Source: Butyricimonas virosa
GTDB taxonomy: Bacteria; Bacteroidota; Bacteroidia; Bacteroidales; Marinifilaceae
Assembly: GCF_025148635.1 (NCBI RefSeq)
Contig: NZ_CP102269.1
Coordinates: 1,426,001 to 1,490,000, forward strand
Reading direction: 5' to 3'
Length of the DNA: 64,000 nucleotides
The position numbers were made by a program, and so were the translations under genes. The notes beneath the pieces were generated by a model. The model was given only the letters and a program-made list of their open reading frames with translations. It made no database searches and was not told the origin of the DNA. Positions 1 through 8,721 of this stretch are shown piece after piece. The stretch's first letter is position 1; each line of letters starts with the position of its first letter.

Positions 1-1444
1 ATCTTCCTTTCCGATAAATTAAACGAATATTCCCATTCATCACCTCTCGATCGGAGCCTTTCATAACTCCTTGTGTATTACCGTAACTTACCCCAACACC
101 GTAACGAAAAACGTCATCACCTCCCTCGATAGAAAGAGTATGTCTATGAGTTACTGCAAAACGTAATGGCTCATTCATCCAATAAGTATCAACCCCTCTG
201 GCAACCTCTTTCATCAAATCATTATAGATCTGCTCCTGTTCCTCATCTAAGATATTACCATTATCATCTATTAAACGATAACACCCGGCCAAACGTTCAA
301 ATGTCAACTTCTCGTAAGAATTCATCAAATTATAATCTGACAAATCAGCAAAAGAAAGTTGCATATTCCCGTTATACGTTAATCTTAAGGAACCCGCTTG
401 CGGTAATTTCGTCTCAACCACCACCACCCCATTAGCCGCTTTAGAACCATAAATAGCCGTAGCCGCAGCGTCTTTTAATATCGTGATACTCTGCACCCGA
501 TCCATACTCAAATCACTAATTGTCTGTAATGTTGTTTCGAAACCATCCAAAATAAACAATGGTTGATTCGGGTCAGTCTCATACTCATCCGTCAATCCCA
601 CGATACTACTCTTTCCACGAATTTCAATATCAGGCAAATGATTCGGATCTGAACCAAATTCATTATTTTCCATAATAGCAAAGGCCGGATCCAAAGTTTT
701 CAAACTTTGTAACACACTCTGATTACCAACCATTTTCAGATCTTTAGAGTTAAATGTCGTTGAAGATCCTGTGAAACTTTCTTTCTTACGAGTGTAAATA
801 CCCGTGATAACCACTTCATCCACTACCTTTACATTTTCCTTAAGTACCACGTTTATCGTATCCTGACCCGCATATTTTACTTCCATTGTTTCCATCCCGA
901 CAAAAGAAAATAAGATGGCTAAATCTTTCACTTCTGGAAGTTTCAATACATATCTCCCGTCAGCATCCGTGGCTGTACCGATTGTTAAACCTTTCACAAC
1001 AACCGTAACACCTGGCATAGGCTGCTTTTTCTCATCGGTAACCTGACCGGTAATTTTAATTTCTTTTTTCTGTTGGGACATAACAAGCTTACGAACAATA
1101 ACAATCTTATCTACAATCTCGTAGCCAAACCCATTCTGACATAATACTTGATCTAAAATTTGTTTCAAGGTTACATCTTTCAATTCTACGTTTTTCACTT
1201 TAGAATTTCCCAAACTCTCTCTACGATACACAAACTCGTAATCCGTATTCGCTTTCAAGTATTCCAAAACATTTTCAAGCATCTCGTCACGGAATACCAC
1301 ATCCATTTTTTGTTCTTGCGAGTAACTCATGGCACTTACAGAAGTAAATGCAACAAGCAAAATAAAAACTTTCAATGTCATAACTAACAGAATTTTTCGC
1401 AATCTTCTCACAAGAAGACTACAAGTCATACTCTTTTTTTTCAT
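1..1444 (-). CDS. SusC/RagA-family TonB-dependent outer membrane protein, N-terminal part (3' end beyond window)
   Basis: About 481 residues are visible, translated from the minus strand starting at the ATG at 1444; the frame is open to the window edge. The N-terminus has a signal-like hydrophobic stretch (KVFILLVAFTSVSAM). An STN-type domain follows (repeated MLENVLEYLK / VTLKQILDQVL pattern), then a carboxypeptidase-regulatory-like domain (ITGQVTDEKKQPMPG), then a TonB plug with a SusC-type loop (LFILDGFETT ... TAIYGSKAANGVV). The STN domain means it is probably a transducer that signals through the FecR protein encoded just upstream (1531-2709) to the ECF sigma factor at 2793-3338. The substrate cannot be told from this part. 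A downstream SusD partner would lie outside the window. Confidence 0.93.
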   Translation of the reverse strand, partial: MKKKSMTCSLLVRRLRKILLVMTLKVFILLVAFTSVSAMSYSQEQKMDVVFRDEMLENVLEYLKANTDYEFVYRRESLGNSKVKNVELKDVTLKQILDQVLCQNGFGYEIVDKIVIVRKLVMSQQKKEIKITGQVTDEKKQPMPGVTVVVKGLTIGTATDADGRYVLKLPEVKDLAILFSFVGMETMEVKYAGQDTINVVLKENVKVVDEVVITGIYTRKKESFTGSSTTFNSKDLKMVGNQSVLQSLKTLDPAFAIMENNEFGSDPNHLPDIEIRGKSSIVGLTDEYETDPNQPLFILDGFETTLQTISDLSMDRVQSITILKDAAATAIYGSKAANGVVVVETKLPQAGSLRLTYNGNMQLSFADLSDYNLMNSYEKLTFERLAGCYRLIDDNGNILDEEQEQIYNDLMKEVARGVDTYWMNEPLRFAVTHRHTLSIEGGDDVFRYGVGVSYGNTQGVMKGSDREVMNGNIRLIYRKGR

Positions 1445-1497
1445 ACATTTGTAAAGTATTACATTAAACATTCATCTGCGACCAACAGATGTTTGAT

Positions 1498-1528
1498 AAA
1501 GGGGGAATCGACCAAATTCCCCTTTTTT
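1498..1528. terminator. Hairpin between fecR and susC
   Basis: A G5/C4 stem (AAAGGGGGAAT against AATTCCCCTTT) lies 3 bp beyond the fecR stop. The uninterrupted T run is on the plus-strand side, so for the minus-strand operon it may act as an attenuating hairpin between the regulator and the transporter rather than a full terminator. Confidence 0.5.
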
Positions 1529-1530
1529 AT

Positions 1531-2709
1531 TTATTGATAAACAGTTACTATTTGATTTTTCACGTTAAACTTTACCTCACCCGTTTTCTCCAATATATTC
1601 AATACCGACTCGAAAGAAGCATAACGAGGAATCTTTCCTTTAAATGTAGCCTCTTTCAAAGACATATTTTGATAAAAAACCGTGAAATCATACCAACGAG
1701 CCAGTTTCGACATGATCTCCTCCAAGGTGTGATTCTCCAACACGAACATCCCGTTCCTCCAACTTATTACCTCCGCCACGTTAACTTTCCGAGTGTACAT
1801 TTTTTCGTCATTTACCACGGATTGCATCCCCGGATCAAGAATCACGGTCTGCCCATCAGTATCCACTTTCACTTTCCCACTGACCAAAGTGGTATACGTG
1901 TTTTTCTCTTCCGGATAGGCATCCACGTTAAATTCAGTTCCCAACACCTCCACAGTTTGTTTCTCCACGACAACCCGGAAAGGTCTCGTCTCATCTCTCG
2001 TCACTTCAAAATATCCCTCACCCTCTAACTCCACTTCCCGTTTATCACTTCCAAAAGTAACCGGATATTTCAATTTAGAATTAGCATTCAACCAAACCCT
2101 AGTTCCATCAGACAAAATCAAGTCAAATTCGGAACCCTTAGGGACTTCGATGGTATTATAGGCTAATTGCATATGTTGCGGGAAACCTAAATCTTCTGCC
2201 GAATAGGACAACGTTGATTCCCCGGCTTTCTTTACTAAAACTCCAGCCTCTTCAAAATTCCCCTTCAAACTATCCAACAACATTGTCGTCCCATTATCTA
2301 ACCTTAACACGGGACGCTGTGGTTTCATCAAAGCAATTGCAACCTGTTCCTTTACAGTTTTTTCTGTTTCTCTATCGAACAAATATAAGCTACTCAACAC
2401 GACCATAACAAATACTGCCGCCACACTTCCCCAACGTAGAACCCGTAATCTCAACTTCTTCTTACGTTGGAACTGTACTCGCTTTTCCATATCCAACAAT
2501 GCCTTTCGACGGCCTATTCTTTGGTAACTTTTAAAACTGGCCTCTAGAAATTCTCCATCTTGCCAACGATCATACAACAACTTATTTTCCGAAGAAGCTT
2601 CTCTCCATTCTTCCAATTCCCGAAGTTCCTTCTCGGAAAGTTGTCCGACCCGCTGTCGGGCAAGTAATCCGGCTATTCGAAACCATTTTTCACTCCCACA
2701 CATCATCAT
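1531..2709 (-). CDS. FecR-family anti-sigma factor
   Basis: 392 residues. A cytoplasmic N-terminal part (EKELRELEEWREAS, typical of Bacteroidota FecR proteins) is followed by one membrane span near residues 92-110 (VAAVFVMVVLSSLYLF). The periplasmic FecR domain starts near 190 (VPKGSEFDLILSDGTRVWLN). The C-terminal DUF4974-type region has the usual ending (GEVKFNVKNQIVTVYQ). The family holds or modulates an ECF sigma factor and receives a signal from the STN domain of a SusC-type transporter. It lies between the sigma gene (83 bp upstream) and the susC gene, the standard order. It may start one or two codons later, as the N-terminus reads MMMCG. Confidence 0.93.
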   Translation of the reverse strand: MMMCGSEKWFRIAGLLARQRVGQLSEKELRELEEWREASSENKLLYDRWQDGEFLEASFKSYQRIGRRKALLDMEKRVQFQRKKKLRLRVLRWGSVAAVFVMVVLSSLYLFDRETEKTVKEQVAIALMKPQRPVLRLDNGTTMLLDSLKGNFEEAGVLVKKAGESTLSYSAEDLGFPQHMQLAYNTIEVPKGSEFDLILSDGTRVWLNANSKLKYPVTFGSDKREVELEGEGYFEVTRDETRPFRVVVEKQTVEVLGTEFNVDAYPEEKNTYTTLVSGKVKVDTDGQTVILDPGMQSVVNDEKMYTRKVNVAEVISWRNGMFVLENHTLEEIMSKLARWYDFTVFYQNMSLKEATFKGKIPRYASFESVLNILEKTGEVKFNVKNQIVTVYQ

Positions 2710-2792
2710 ACGGTTATTTTTTTAAATTTCCCCTATAACGCAACACCCCTCAAAAGGGGCAATAAAAAATTGAAGTTTTTTCAAAATAATTT

Positions 2793-3338
2793 CTACAAGC
2801 CTGAAAATAAGAACAAAAATAAAGAAGGCTCTAGTTTTTTGCGCAAGAAATCTAAGGCACTCGCCTTGTATTTTTTCACCGAACTATCGGATAAACCCAG
2901 TTTTTCCGCAATCTCCACATTCTTTAACCCTTCCATAAAGCTCATTTCAAAAACAATTTTTGCTTTCTCCGGCAACTCCTCGATGGCACTATACAACAAT
3001 GTCTGAGCCTCTTGATCAATGACCGAATTGGCAAAACAAGATGCATCCTCTAACTCCCGGACGTATCGCTCCCGGGCTGAATTTTTTCGGTGAATACTGA
3101 TGATATCATTTTTGATCGCCATATAAAGAAAAGCCTTGAACGTGTACACGGAATCAAACTTATTCCTTCTTTCCCAAGCACTAAAAATGGCATTTTGCAC
3201 ACAATCCTCTGCTAGAAACTCGCTTTCCTCTCCCAAATACTTGATGGCATACAAGATTAATCCCGGATAAACATTCCGGTACAGTAAATCCAGCTTCCCT
3301 TTCTGAAAATCAATTAATATCTGGGCATTCCAATTCAC
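2793..3338 (-). CDS. ECF RNA polymerase sigma factor (sigma-70 family)
   Basis: 181 residues. Region 2 (FLAEDCVQNAIFSAWERRNK ... FKAFLYMAIKNDIISIHR) is followed by region 4 with its helix-turn-helix (LPEKAKIVFEMSFMEG ... NVEIAEKLGLSDSSVKKYK). The length suits a Bacteroidota ECF factor paired with FecR. It is the first gene of the sigma-fecR-susC locus on the minus strand and probably directs transcription of the susC gene at 1-1444, and possibly of its own operon. I saw no clear TAnnTTTG promoter in front of it. Confidence 0.93.
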   Translation of the reverse strand: MNWNAQILIDFQKGKLDLLYRNVYPGLILYAIKYLGEESEFLAEDCVQNAIFSAWERRNKFDSVYTFKAFLYMAIKNDIISIHRKNSARERYVRELEDASCFANSVIDQEAQTLLYSAIEELPEKAKIVFEMSFMEGLKNVEIAEKLGLSDSSVKKYKASALDFLRKKLEPSLFLFLFSGL

Positions 3339-3436
3339 TCGTCAAGTTTTACCGTGTAAACTTACATAAAAATATTCGATTTCTCACATCACTTCTATAA
3401 AGAGAAACAAGAATAGTAATTGGAGTAATATTTATT

Positions 3437-3471
3437 GACTGATTATTTTGTAACTTACAAAACAATCAGTC
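3437..3471. repeat. 35-bp palindrome 3' of the AAA ATPase gene
   Basis: Arms GACTGATTATTTTGTAA and TTACAAAACAATCAGTC around one central base, with a single mismatch. It begins 10 bp beyond the ATPase stop codon. A closely similar 35-bp palindrome sits in front of the same gene at 4644-4678. It may double as a transcript-ending hairpin. Confidence 0.85.
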
Positions 3472-3480
3472 GCATCATTT

Positions 3481-4611
3481 TCATTTAAACCAATCCCGTT
3501 TCAACCATGCCTCGAATAAAGGATCCTGAAACGTAATTTCATTACCTTGCAAATCAATCACTTCCCGTTCCATGAGAGCCTGCTTTATTCTAACCACGTT
3601 TCCAGAAGTACCGATCCGATAAGCCTGTAATGTTTGTTTTGAACTTAATTGTTTCTCCCCTGCTATTAGTGCCTTCAAAAAACCAAGTTGGGCATTACTA
3701 AACGTTTCCATACTATTCAGAAAAAGTAAACTTAACTGATCAATCAATCCATTATACGCCTCCTTAACAATAGATGGCACCACTAATTTCTCTGTCCTAA
3801 GCCACACCTGTTGAGCTAGTTGCTGTACATAATACGGATGATTGTCCACCAATTCCACCAATAATTGAACTTCATCCCGTTCAATGACCTTATTAGCCAT
3901 CTGAAATTTTTGCCGGATAAACGGGATCCATTCTTCCGTTTCTATTTTTTGAAGAAACATTAAGTCCCCAAATTTATAAAAGGGCATAGAAACATTCGCA
4001 AACACATCCATCAGCATGTGCCGCTTACTACCAAACAAACAATAAGCGACATGTGAATGCCGCTGCCAATGTGCCCTTAACTTCTTTTGAAACACCAAAG
4101 AATTCCCGAAATTAGCCACGTTCTGAAATTCATCAATACAAATAATTAAACGAATATTTTTAGATACAGCCAAAGCCTCTGCCAAGTCTAAAATATCATC
4201 CGGATTACGTTTCAATTCCTCCAAACCAATCCCAAAGGATAATTCACTCTCCACATCAGCCGTAAAAGAAATCCGGGGAATCAAGCGAGCAAGGAAGTTT
4301 TTGGCATTTACCGCTATTTCTTCCCACTTAGAAGATACTGATGTTAAAACTTCTTTCGCTAGTAACGTATAAAACTCTTCCTCTTCCCTCACATTAAAAA
4401 GATCAATCATGCATAATTTCACATTTTCTTCAGACATTAAGAGTTGTTTAGCTGCATGTATCACTAACGATGATTTTCCCCAACGACGAGGAGAAATAAT
4501 AATCGTGTTTGTCAAACTTCTGAAATTCTGTAGCAAACGTTCTGTTTCCACTCGTCGATCAGTGAAATTTTGATCTGTAGCTATTTTCCCAAAAACAAAA
4601 GGCGTTTCCAT
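3481..4611 (-). CDS. AAA ATPase, archaeal-ATPase-like (STAND/MNS type), function unknown
   Basis: 376 residues. The P-loop is SPRRWGKSSLV near residue 41 and the Walker B is LIICIDEFQNV near 157. A helical middle part leads to a C-terminal winged-helix-like region ending FQDPLFEAWLKRDWF, which is typical of the PF01637-like ATPases common and often solitary in Bacteroidota. Their role is not established. The gene stands alone, with a clear promoter at 4637-4668 and a palindrome on each side. That arrangement suggests self-regulation or a small mobile or cassette-like unit (inference). Confidence 0.85.
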   Translation of the reverse strand: METPFVFGKIATDQNFTDRRVETERLLQNFRSLTNTIIISPRRWGKSSLVIHAAKQLLMSEENVKLCMIDLFNVREEEEFYTLLAKEVLTSVSSKWEEIAVNAKNFLARLIPRISFTADVESELSFGIGLEELKRNPDDILDLAEALAVSKNIRLIICIDEFQNVANFGNSLVFQKKLRAHWQRHSHVAYCLFGSKRHMLMDVFANVSMPFYKFGDLMFLQKIETEEWIPFIRQKFQMANKVIERDEVQLLVELVDNHPYYVQQLAQQVWLRTEKLVVPSIVKEAYNGLIDQLSLLFLNSMETFSNAQLGFLKALIAGEKQLSSKQTLQAYRIGTSGNVVRIKQALMEREVIDLQGNEITFQDPLFEAWLKRDWFK

Positions 4612-4636
4612 ATCTCTTTATTCGTTTATTCCAGAA

Positions 4637-4678
4637 CAAATATAACTGATTAATTTGTAAGTTACAAAATAGTCAGTT
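4637..4678 (-). promoter_or_regulatory. Promoter plus 35-bp palindromic operator of the AAA ATPase gene
   Basis: On the minus strand TTTG (4668-4665), 20 bases, then TATATTTG (4644-4637) matches the Bacteroidota promoter pattern. The palindrome at 4644-4678 (arms AACTGATTAATTTGTAA / TTACAAAATAGTCAGTT) contains the -33 TTTG, so a bound protein would block the promoter. Confidence 0.6.
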
Positions 4679-4707
4679 CAAAAAAAAATGCAATATGAAT
4701 AAACGAT

Positions 4708-6072
4708 TTAGCTGAATAACTCACGACAAATATCTCCCACCCGGGAAACAAATCTTACTTTTATATGTGCAGGGACTTTTGTCAGCGCTTTCTTGTTTCC
4801 CGCCGGAACAAATATTTGCTGGAAACCGAGTTTTTCAGCCTCTAGTACCCGTTGCTCGATACGACTCACGGCACGAATCTCTCCCGATAAACCGACTTCC
4901 CCGGCAAACACGGTATTCGTGGGGATCGGGGCATCTATATTTGAAGAAAGAACCGCCATCACAACCCCTAAATCCAAAGCCGGGTCACTTACCCGTATTC
5001 CTCCGGCAATATTCAAGAACACATCCTTCGCTGCCAACCGGAAACCCACACGTTTTTCCAACACGGCAAGCAACATATTCAACCGTCGCGTGTCAAAGCC
5101 CGTTGCAGACCGCTGAGGCGTCCCGTAAGCTGCCGTGCTAACCAAGGCCTGCACTTCCAATAAAATCGTTCTAACACCCTCCATAGTGGCAGAAACAGCG
5201 ACCCCACTTAAATCCTGATCATGGTTGGATAACAACAACTCGGAAGGATTGGCCACCTGTCGCAAACCGGATTGTAACATCTCGTAGATACCAATCTCGG
5301 AAGTTGAACCGAAACGGTTCTTCATAGACCGCAGGATTCGATACATGTGTTGCTGATCTCCTTCAAATTGCAATACAGTATCCACCATGTGTTCCAGAAT
5401 CTTCGGGCCGGCCAACTGACCGTCTTTCGTGATATGCCCGATCAAAATAGTCGTAATCGTATTTTCTTTCGAATAACGCAACAACACGTTGGTACACTCC
5501 CGGATTTGTGATAAACTCCCCGGAATAGCATCCACACTCTCTGTTGCCAGCGTTTGTATAGAGTCAATAATCAATAATTTCGGTTCAAGCGCACGGGAAT
5601 GTTCTAGTACCGTTTCCAACGAATTTCCCGAAAGAAACAAACAATCGTCATTCTCCGCCCCCAGCCTTTGTGCCCGCATCTTAATCTGCGACACACTCTC
5701 CTCCCCGGAAACATACAACACCTTCCCACAGCGATTATGTAAGGCAAATTGCAATACTAATGTCGATTTACCGATACCCGGTTCTCCTCCCAGTAGAATC
5801 ATAGACCCCGGCACGATGCCACCTCCCAACACCCGGTTCAGCTCCCCGTCCCCGGTATCCATACGCTCATCGGCATTCGCCTTCACTTCCGACAACTTCA
5901 AAGGCCGTGAGGAACTGGCCCCCACTATAGAAGCCACCCGGTTTCCTTTGGTAGAAACCTCCACCTCTTCTACAAAACTATTCCATTCCCCACAAGTAGA
6001 GCATTTTCCCACCCACTTGGACTCCTTCGCCCCACAATTCTGACAAACGTACACGGTTTTTGTTTTAGCCAT
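4708..6072 (-). CDS. radA: DNA repair protein RadA (Sms)
   Basis: 454 residues, normal length. An N-terminal C4 zinc motif (CQNCGAKESKWVGKCSTCGE) is followed by a RecA-like ATPase with Walker A GGEPGIGKST near residue 95 and the RadA signature KNRFGSTSEIG near 250. The C-terminal domain is Lon-protease-like, with the catalytic Ser not expected in RadA. RadA is a branch-migration helicase that works with RecA in recombination. The ATG at 6072 follows directly on a decayed four-helix-bundle gene whose frame runs into the radA start. Confidence 0.97.
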   Translation of the reverse strand: MAKTKTVYVCQNCGAKESKWVGKCSTCGEWNSFVEEVEVSTKGNRVASIVGASSSRPLKLSEVKANADERMDTGDGELNRVLGGGIVPGSMILLGGEPGIGKSTLVLQFALHNRCGKVLYVSGEESVSQIKMRAQRLGAENDDCLFLSGNSLETVLEHSRALEPKLLIIDSIQTLATESVDAIPGSLSQIRECTNVLLRYSKENTITTILIGHITKDGQLAGPKILEHMVDTVLQFEGDQQHMYRILRSMKNRFGSTSEIGIYEMLQSGLRQVANPSELLLSNHDQDLSGVAVSATMEGVRTILLEVQALVSTAAYGTPQRSATGFDTRRLNMLLAVLEKRVGFRLAAKDVFLNIAGGIRVSDPALDLGVVMAVLSSNIDAPIPTNTVFAGEVGLSGEIRAVSRIEQRVLEAEKLGFQQIFVPAGNKKALTKVPAHIKVRFVSRVGDICRELFS

Positions 6073-6235
6073 ACAATTGAAAATTGATAATCAAAGCACC
6101 TATTGCCGTTCCACTTCGAAGTAATTGTTTGGACAAAATAAACTCTTTTCGTTCCGCACATAAAAACTTGTACAAATTAACAACCCGTACTGCAAACCGA
6201 AAGAATTTATCTGCAACAACATTCACTTCTTTCAT
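6065..6235 (-). pseudogene. Truncated four-helix-bundle protein (23S rRNA IVP-like) remnant
   Basis: A 56-codon reading frame from the ATG at 6235 stops inside the radA start region. The product includes FFRFAVRVVNLYKFLCAER and SKQLLRSGTAIGA. These match the first helix and the conserved LLRSGTSIGAN turn of the four-helix-bundle (S23/IVP) family, which normally runs to about 120 residues. Everything after this turn is missing and replaced by radA, so this is a 5' fragment. CAATTTTCAATT-like stretches border it on both sides (around 6073-6086 and 6233-6258). Confidence 0.65.
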
Positions 6236-6255
6236 TTTCAATTCTCCATTTTCAA

Positions 6256-8592
6256 TTAATCAAAGATTTCATCTGAAGAATCATAATCCGTCATTCCCTC
6301 TCTATCCGCATCCCCACAATCAAGCACATGGTTCACTCCATTCGGTTTTTGGAAATCACTTTGCGGCACAGCAAGAGATTTATCCGCATATACTTTCTGC
6401 ATAAACAAAGCCCAAATCGGGAGTGCCATGCTGGCTCCCTGCCCATTCGCCAAATTCTGGAAATGGATAGAACGGTCTTCCGCTCCTACCCAAACCCCTC
6501 CGGCAAGATCAGGCGTGATCCCGATAAACCAACCGTCAGAGTGATTCTGCGTCGTTCCGGTCTTTCCCCCGATTTGATTCTTAAAACCATACCGGAAACG
6601 CAAACGACGACCCGTTCCCTCATCCACAACTCCCTGCAACAAATTCGCCATCAAGAATGCCGTGTTTTCAGTAATCACCTCTCTGGATTCCGGGTAGAAA
6701 TTAGCTAGCACGTTACCATACTTATCCTCTATTTTAGTCACCATCATCGGAGCATTATATACCCCTTTATTCGCATATATCGAGAACGCCCCGACCATCT
6801 CTTTCACGGAAACCTCGGAAGATCCCAAGAAAATAGCGGGAACCGGGTCTATATAACTCGTGATCCCCATTCGATGAGCCATCTGCACGACTGCCTCCGG
6901 GGTAAATTGCTTCAATACCCAGCCGGAAATATTATTCACAGAATTTGCCAATCCCCATTTCAAAGTCACCATCTCACCTTCCCGTTTATCCGTGGAATTG
7001 CGAGGCGTCCAGGTCGTCCCGTCCGGCAAAACAAACGTCTGTTGCACGTTCAACACTTGATCACAAGGTCCCAGTCCCTCCTGCATCGCCAACGTGTAAA
7101 GAATCGGTTTGATTGTTGAACCTATCTGCCGTTTTCCGGTACTCACCATATCATATTGAAAATAACGGTAATCCGGTCCTCCCACGTATGCTTTAATATG
7201 TCCCGAAGAAGGTTCCATCGCCATGAATCCGGCCCGGAAGAATGACTTATAATGCTTTAACGAATCCAACGGGCTCATCACGGTATCCCGTACACCTTTC
7301 CAAGTGAAAACAGACATCGGAATCGCTTTATCAAAAGATTTTTTTATCTCTTGGAAACTTTTACCCGCCTTATTCATTGACCGATAACGCTCGGTACGAC
7401 GAATAGAAGTGTTTAAAATATCATTGATCTCAGAAACCGTCAAATCATTCGAAAAAGGCGGATGAGCTTTTCTATTTCTCTCGGCCATAAACGCCGGTTG
7501 CAACGTACCACCCAGATGCTCCGTCACGGCCTCTTCCGCATATTTCTGCATACGGGAATCCAACGTCGTATAAATTTTTAACCCGTCCGTGTAGATATTA
7601 TAATACGAACCGTCTGATTTCAGATTCTTGTTGCACCACCCGTACAGTGGATTCGTTTCCCACGCCAAAGAATCTACCGCATACTGGTCCTTACTCCACT
7701 TGCTATAATTCTTTTTATCCGGTTTGGATGCTGTCATGTATAACCGCAAATATTCCCGGAAATAGGTCGCAATTCCCTCTTTATGATCCTCCTTATGGAA
7801 GTCCAATCCCAAAGGCAGCCCCCTCAATGAATCAAATTCAATCTGTGAAATCTTGTCATATTTCAACATCTGCCCCAACACCACGTTCCGGCGTCCTAAC
7901 GTCTTCTCCGGCCTCCGTACCGGGTTGAAAAGCGAAGGATTCTTGGCCATTCCCACCAACATGGCGGCTTGTTCCACCTTCAAAGAATCGGGCGTTGTCG
8001 AGAAATAAATATTAGCGGCAGAATTAATACCGACCGCCAAGTTCAAGAAGTCAAACTTATTAAGATACATCGTGATAATCTCTTCCTTCGTGTAGCTCTT
8101 CTCCAACTTCACCGCAATCACCCATTCCCGGAACTTACGCATGGCCAACTCCATGAAGTTCTGGTTCGCCTCCCGCGGGAACAACATTTTCGCCAACTGT
8201 TGCGTGATCGTACTACCACCTCCGGCAGAAGAATTTCCGGTCAACATACCTTGTGCCACCCGGAACAACCCCCGCACGTCAATACCGCTATGATCATAGA
8301 AACGTACGTCCTCCGTGGCAATCAACGCATCAATAACACTTTGGGGTATATCCTTATAGTCCATATACCGACGGTTCTCACTCCCCTCGAAATACTTTCC
8401 TAAAATCTTTCCGTCCTCGGAATAAATCTCCGTGGCAAATTTATTCTTGGGGTTCTCTAACTCCTCGAATGTGGGCATAAAACCTAATTTACCTGCCGAA
8501 ACGAGATAAAAAAAGAAAAATACTCCCGCAACAAAAACAATAAACAGCCCCCAGAAAATGGCAAAATCTTTCCAATATCTTTTAAACATCAC
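6256..8592 (-). CDS. Penicillin-binding protein 1A, bifunctional transglycosylase/transpeptidase
   Basis: 778 residues. There is one N-terminal membrane span (FAIFWGLFIVFVAGVFFFFYL). The GT51 transglycosylase domain has EDVRFYDHSGID and GGSTITQQLAKM. The transpeptidase domain has the active-site serine tetrad GSTIKP, an SVNN motif and GGKTGTTQN. It polymerises and cross-links peptidoglycan in the periplasm, anchored in the inner membrane. The order in the family (GT51, OB-like linker, transpeptidase) and the length are normal. It is transcribed away from the nuclease-like gene, probably from the -7 element at 8615-8622. Confidence 0.96.
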   Translation of the reverse strand: MMFKRYWKDFAIFWGLFIVFVAGVFFFFYLVSAGKLGFMPTFEELENPKNKFATEIYSEDGKILGKYFEGSENRRYMDYKDIPQSVIDALIATEDVRFYDHSGIDVRGLFRVAQGMLTGNSSAGGGSTITQQLAKMLFPREANQNFMELAMRKFREWVIAVKLEKSYTKEEIITMYLNKFDFLNLAVGINSAANIYFSTTPDSLKVEQAAMLVGMAKNPSLFNPVRRPEKTLGRRNVVLGQMLKYDKISQIEFDSLRGLPLGLDFHKEDHKEGIATYFREYLRLYMTASKPDKKNYSKWSKDQYAVDSLAWETNPLYGWCNKNLKSDGSYYNIYTDGLKIYTTLDSRMQKYAEEAVTEHLGGTLQPAFMAERNRKAHPPFSNDLTVSEINDILNTSIRRTERYRSMNKAGKSFQEIKKSFDKAIPMSVFTWKGVRDTVMSPLDSLKHYKSFFRAGFMAMEPSSGHIKAYVGGPDYRYFQYDMVSTGKRQIGSTIKPILYTLAMQEGLGPCDQVLNVQQTFVLPDGTTWTPRNSTDKREGEMVTLKWGLANSVNNISGWVLKQFTPEAVVQMAHRMGITSYIDPVPAIFLGSSEVSVKEMVGAFSIYANKGVYNAPMMVTKIEDKYGNVLANFYPESREVITENTAFLMANLLQGVVDEGTGRRLRFRYGFKNQIGGKTGTTQNHSDGWFIGITPDLAGGVWVGAEDRSIHFQNLANGQGASMALPIWALFMQKVYADKSLAVPQSDFQKPNGVNHVLDCGDADREGMTDYDSSDEIFD

Positions 8593-8614
8593 TTCTCGTT
8601 TTTATTTTAGCTTA

Positions 8615-8622
8615 CAAAGTTA
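8615..8622 (-). promoter_or_regulatory. -7 promoter element of the PBP1A gene
   Basis: TAACTTTG on the minus strand, 23 bp before the start codon. No good TTTG was found at the -33 spacing. Confidence 0.4.
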
Positions 8623-8721
8623 GAAAATTAAATTTATATCTCTACCTATCAAGAATAATCTCTCCTTGCACTTCCATAAAAACGATCACAACTCCTTGAA
8701 ATATCGAGATTTTCAAGTGTT

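Noticed and set aside
2747..2760. CCCCT/AGGGG hairpin after the first sigma gene as a terminator
   Set aside because: The stem is only five base pairs and no T run follows it on the minus strand.
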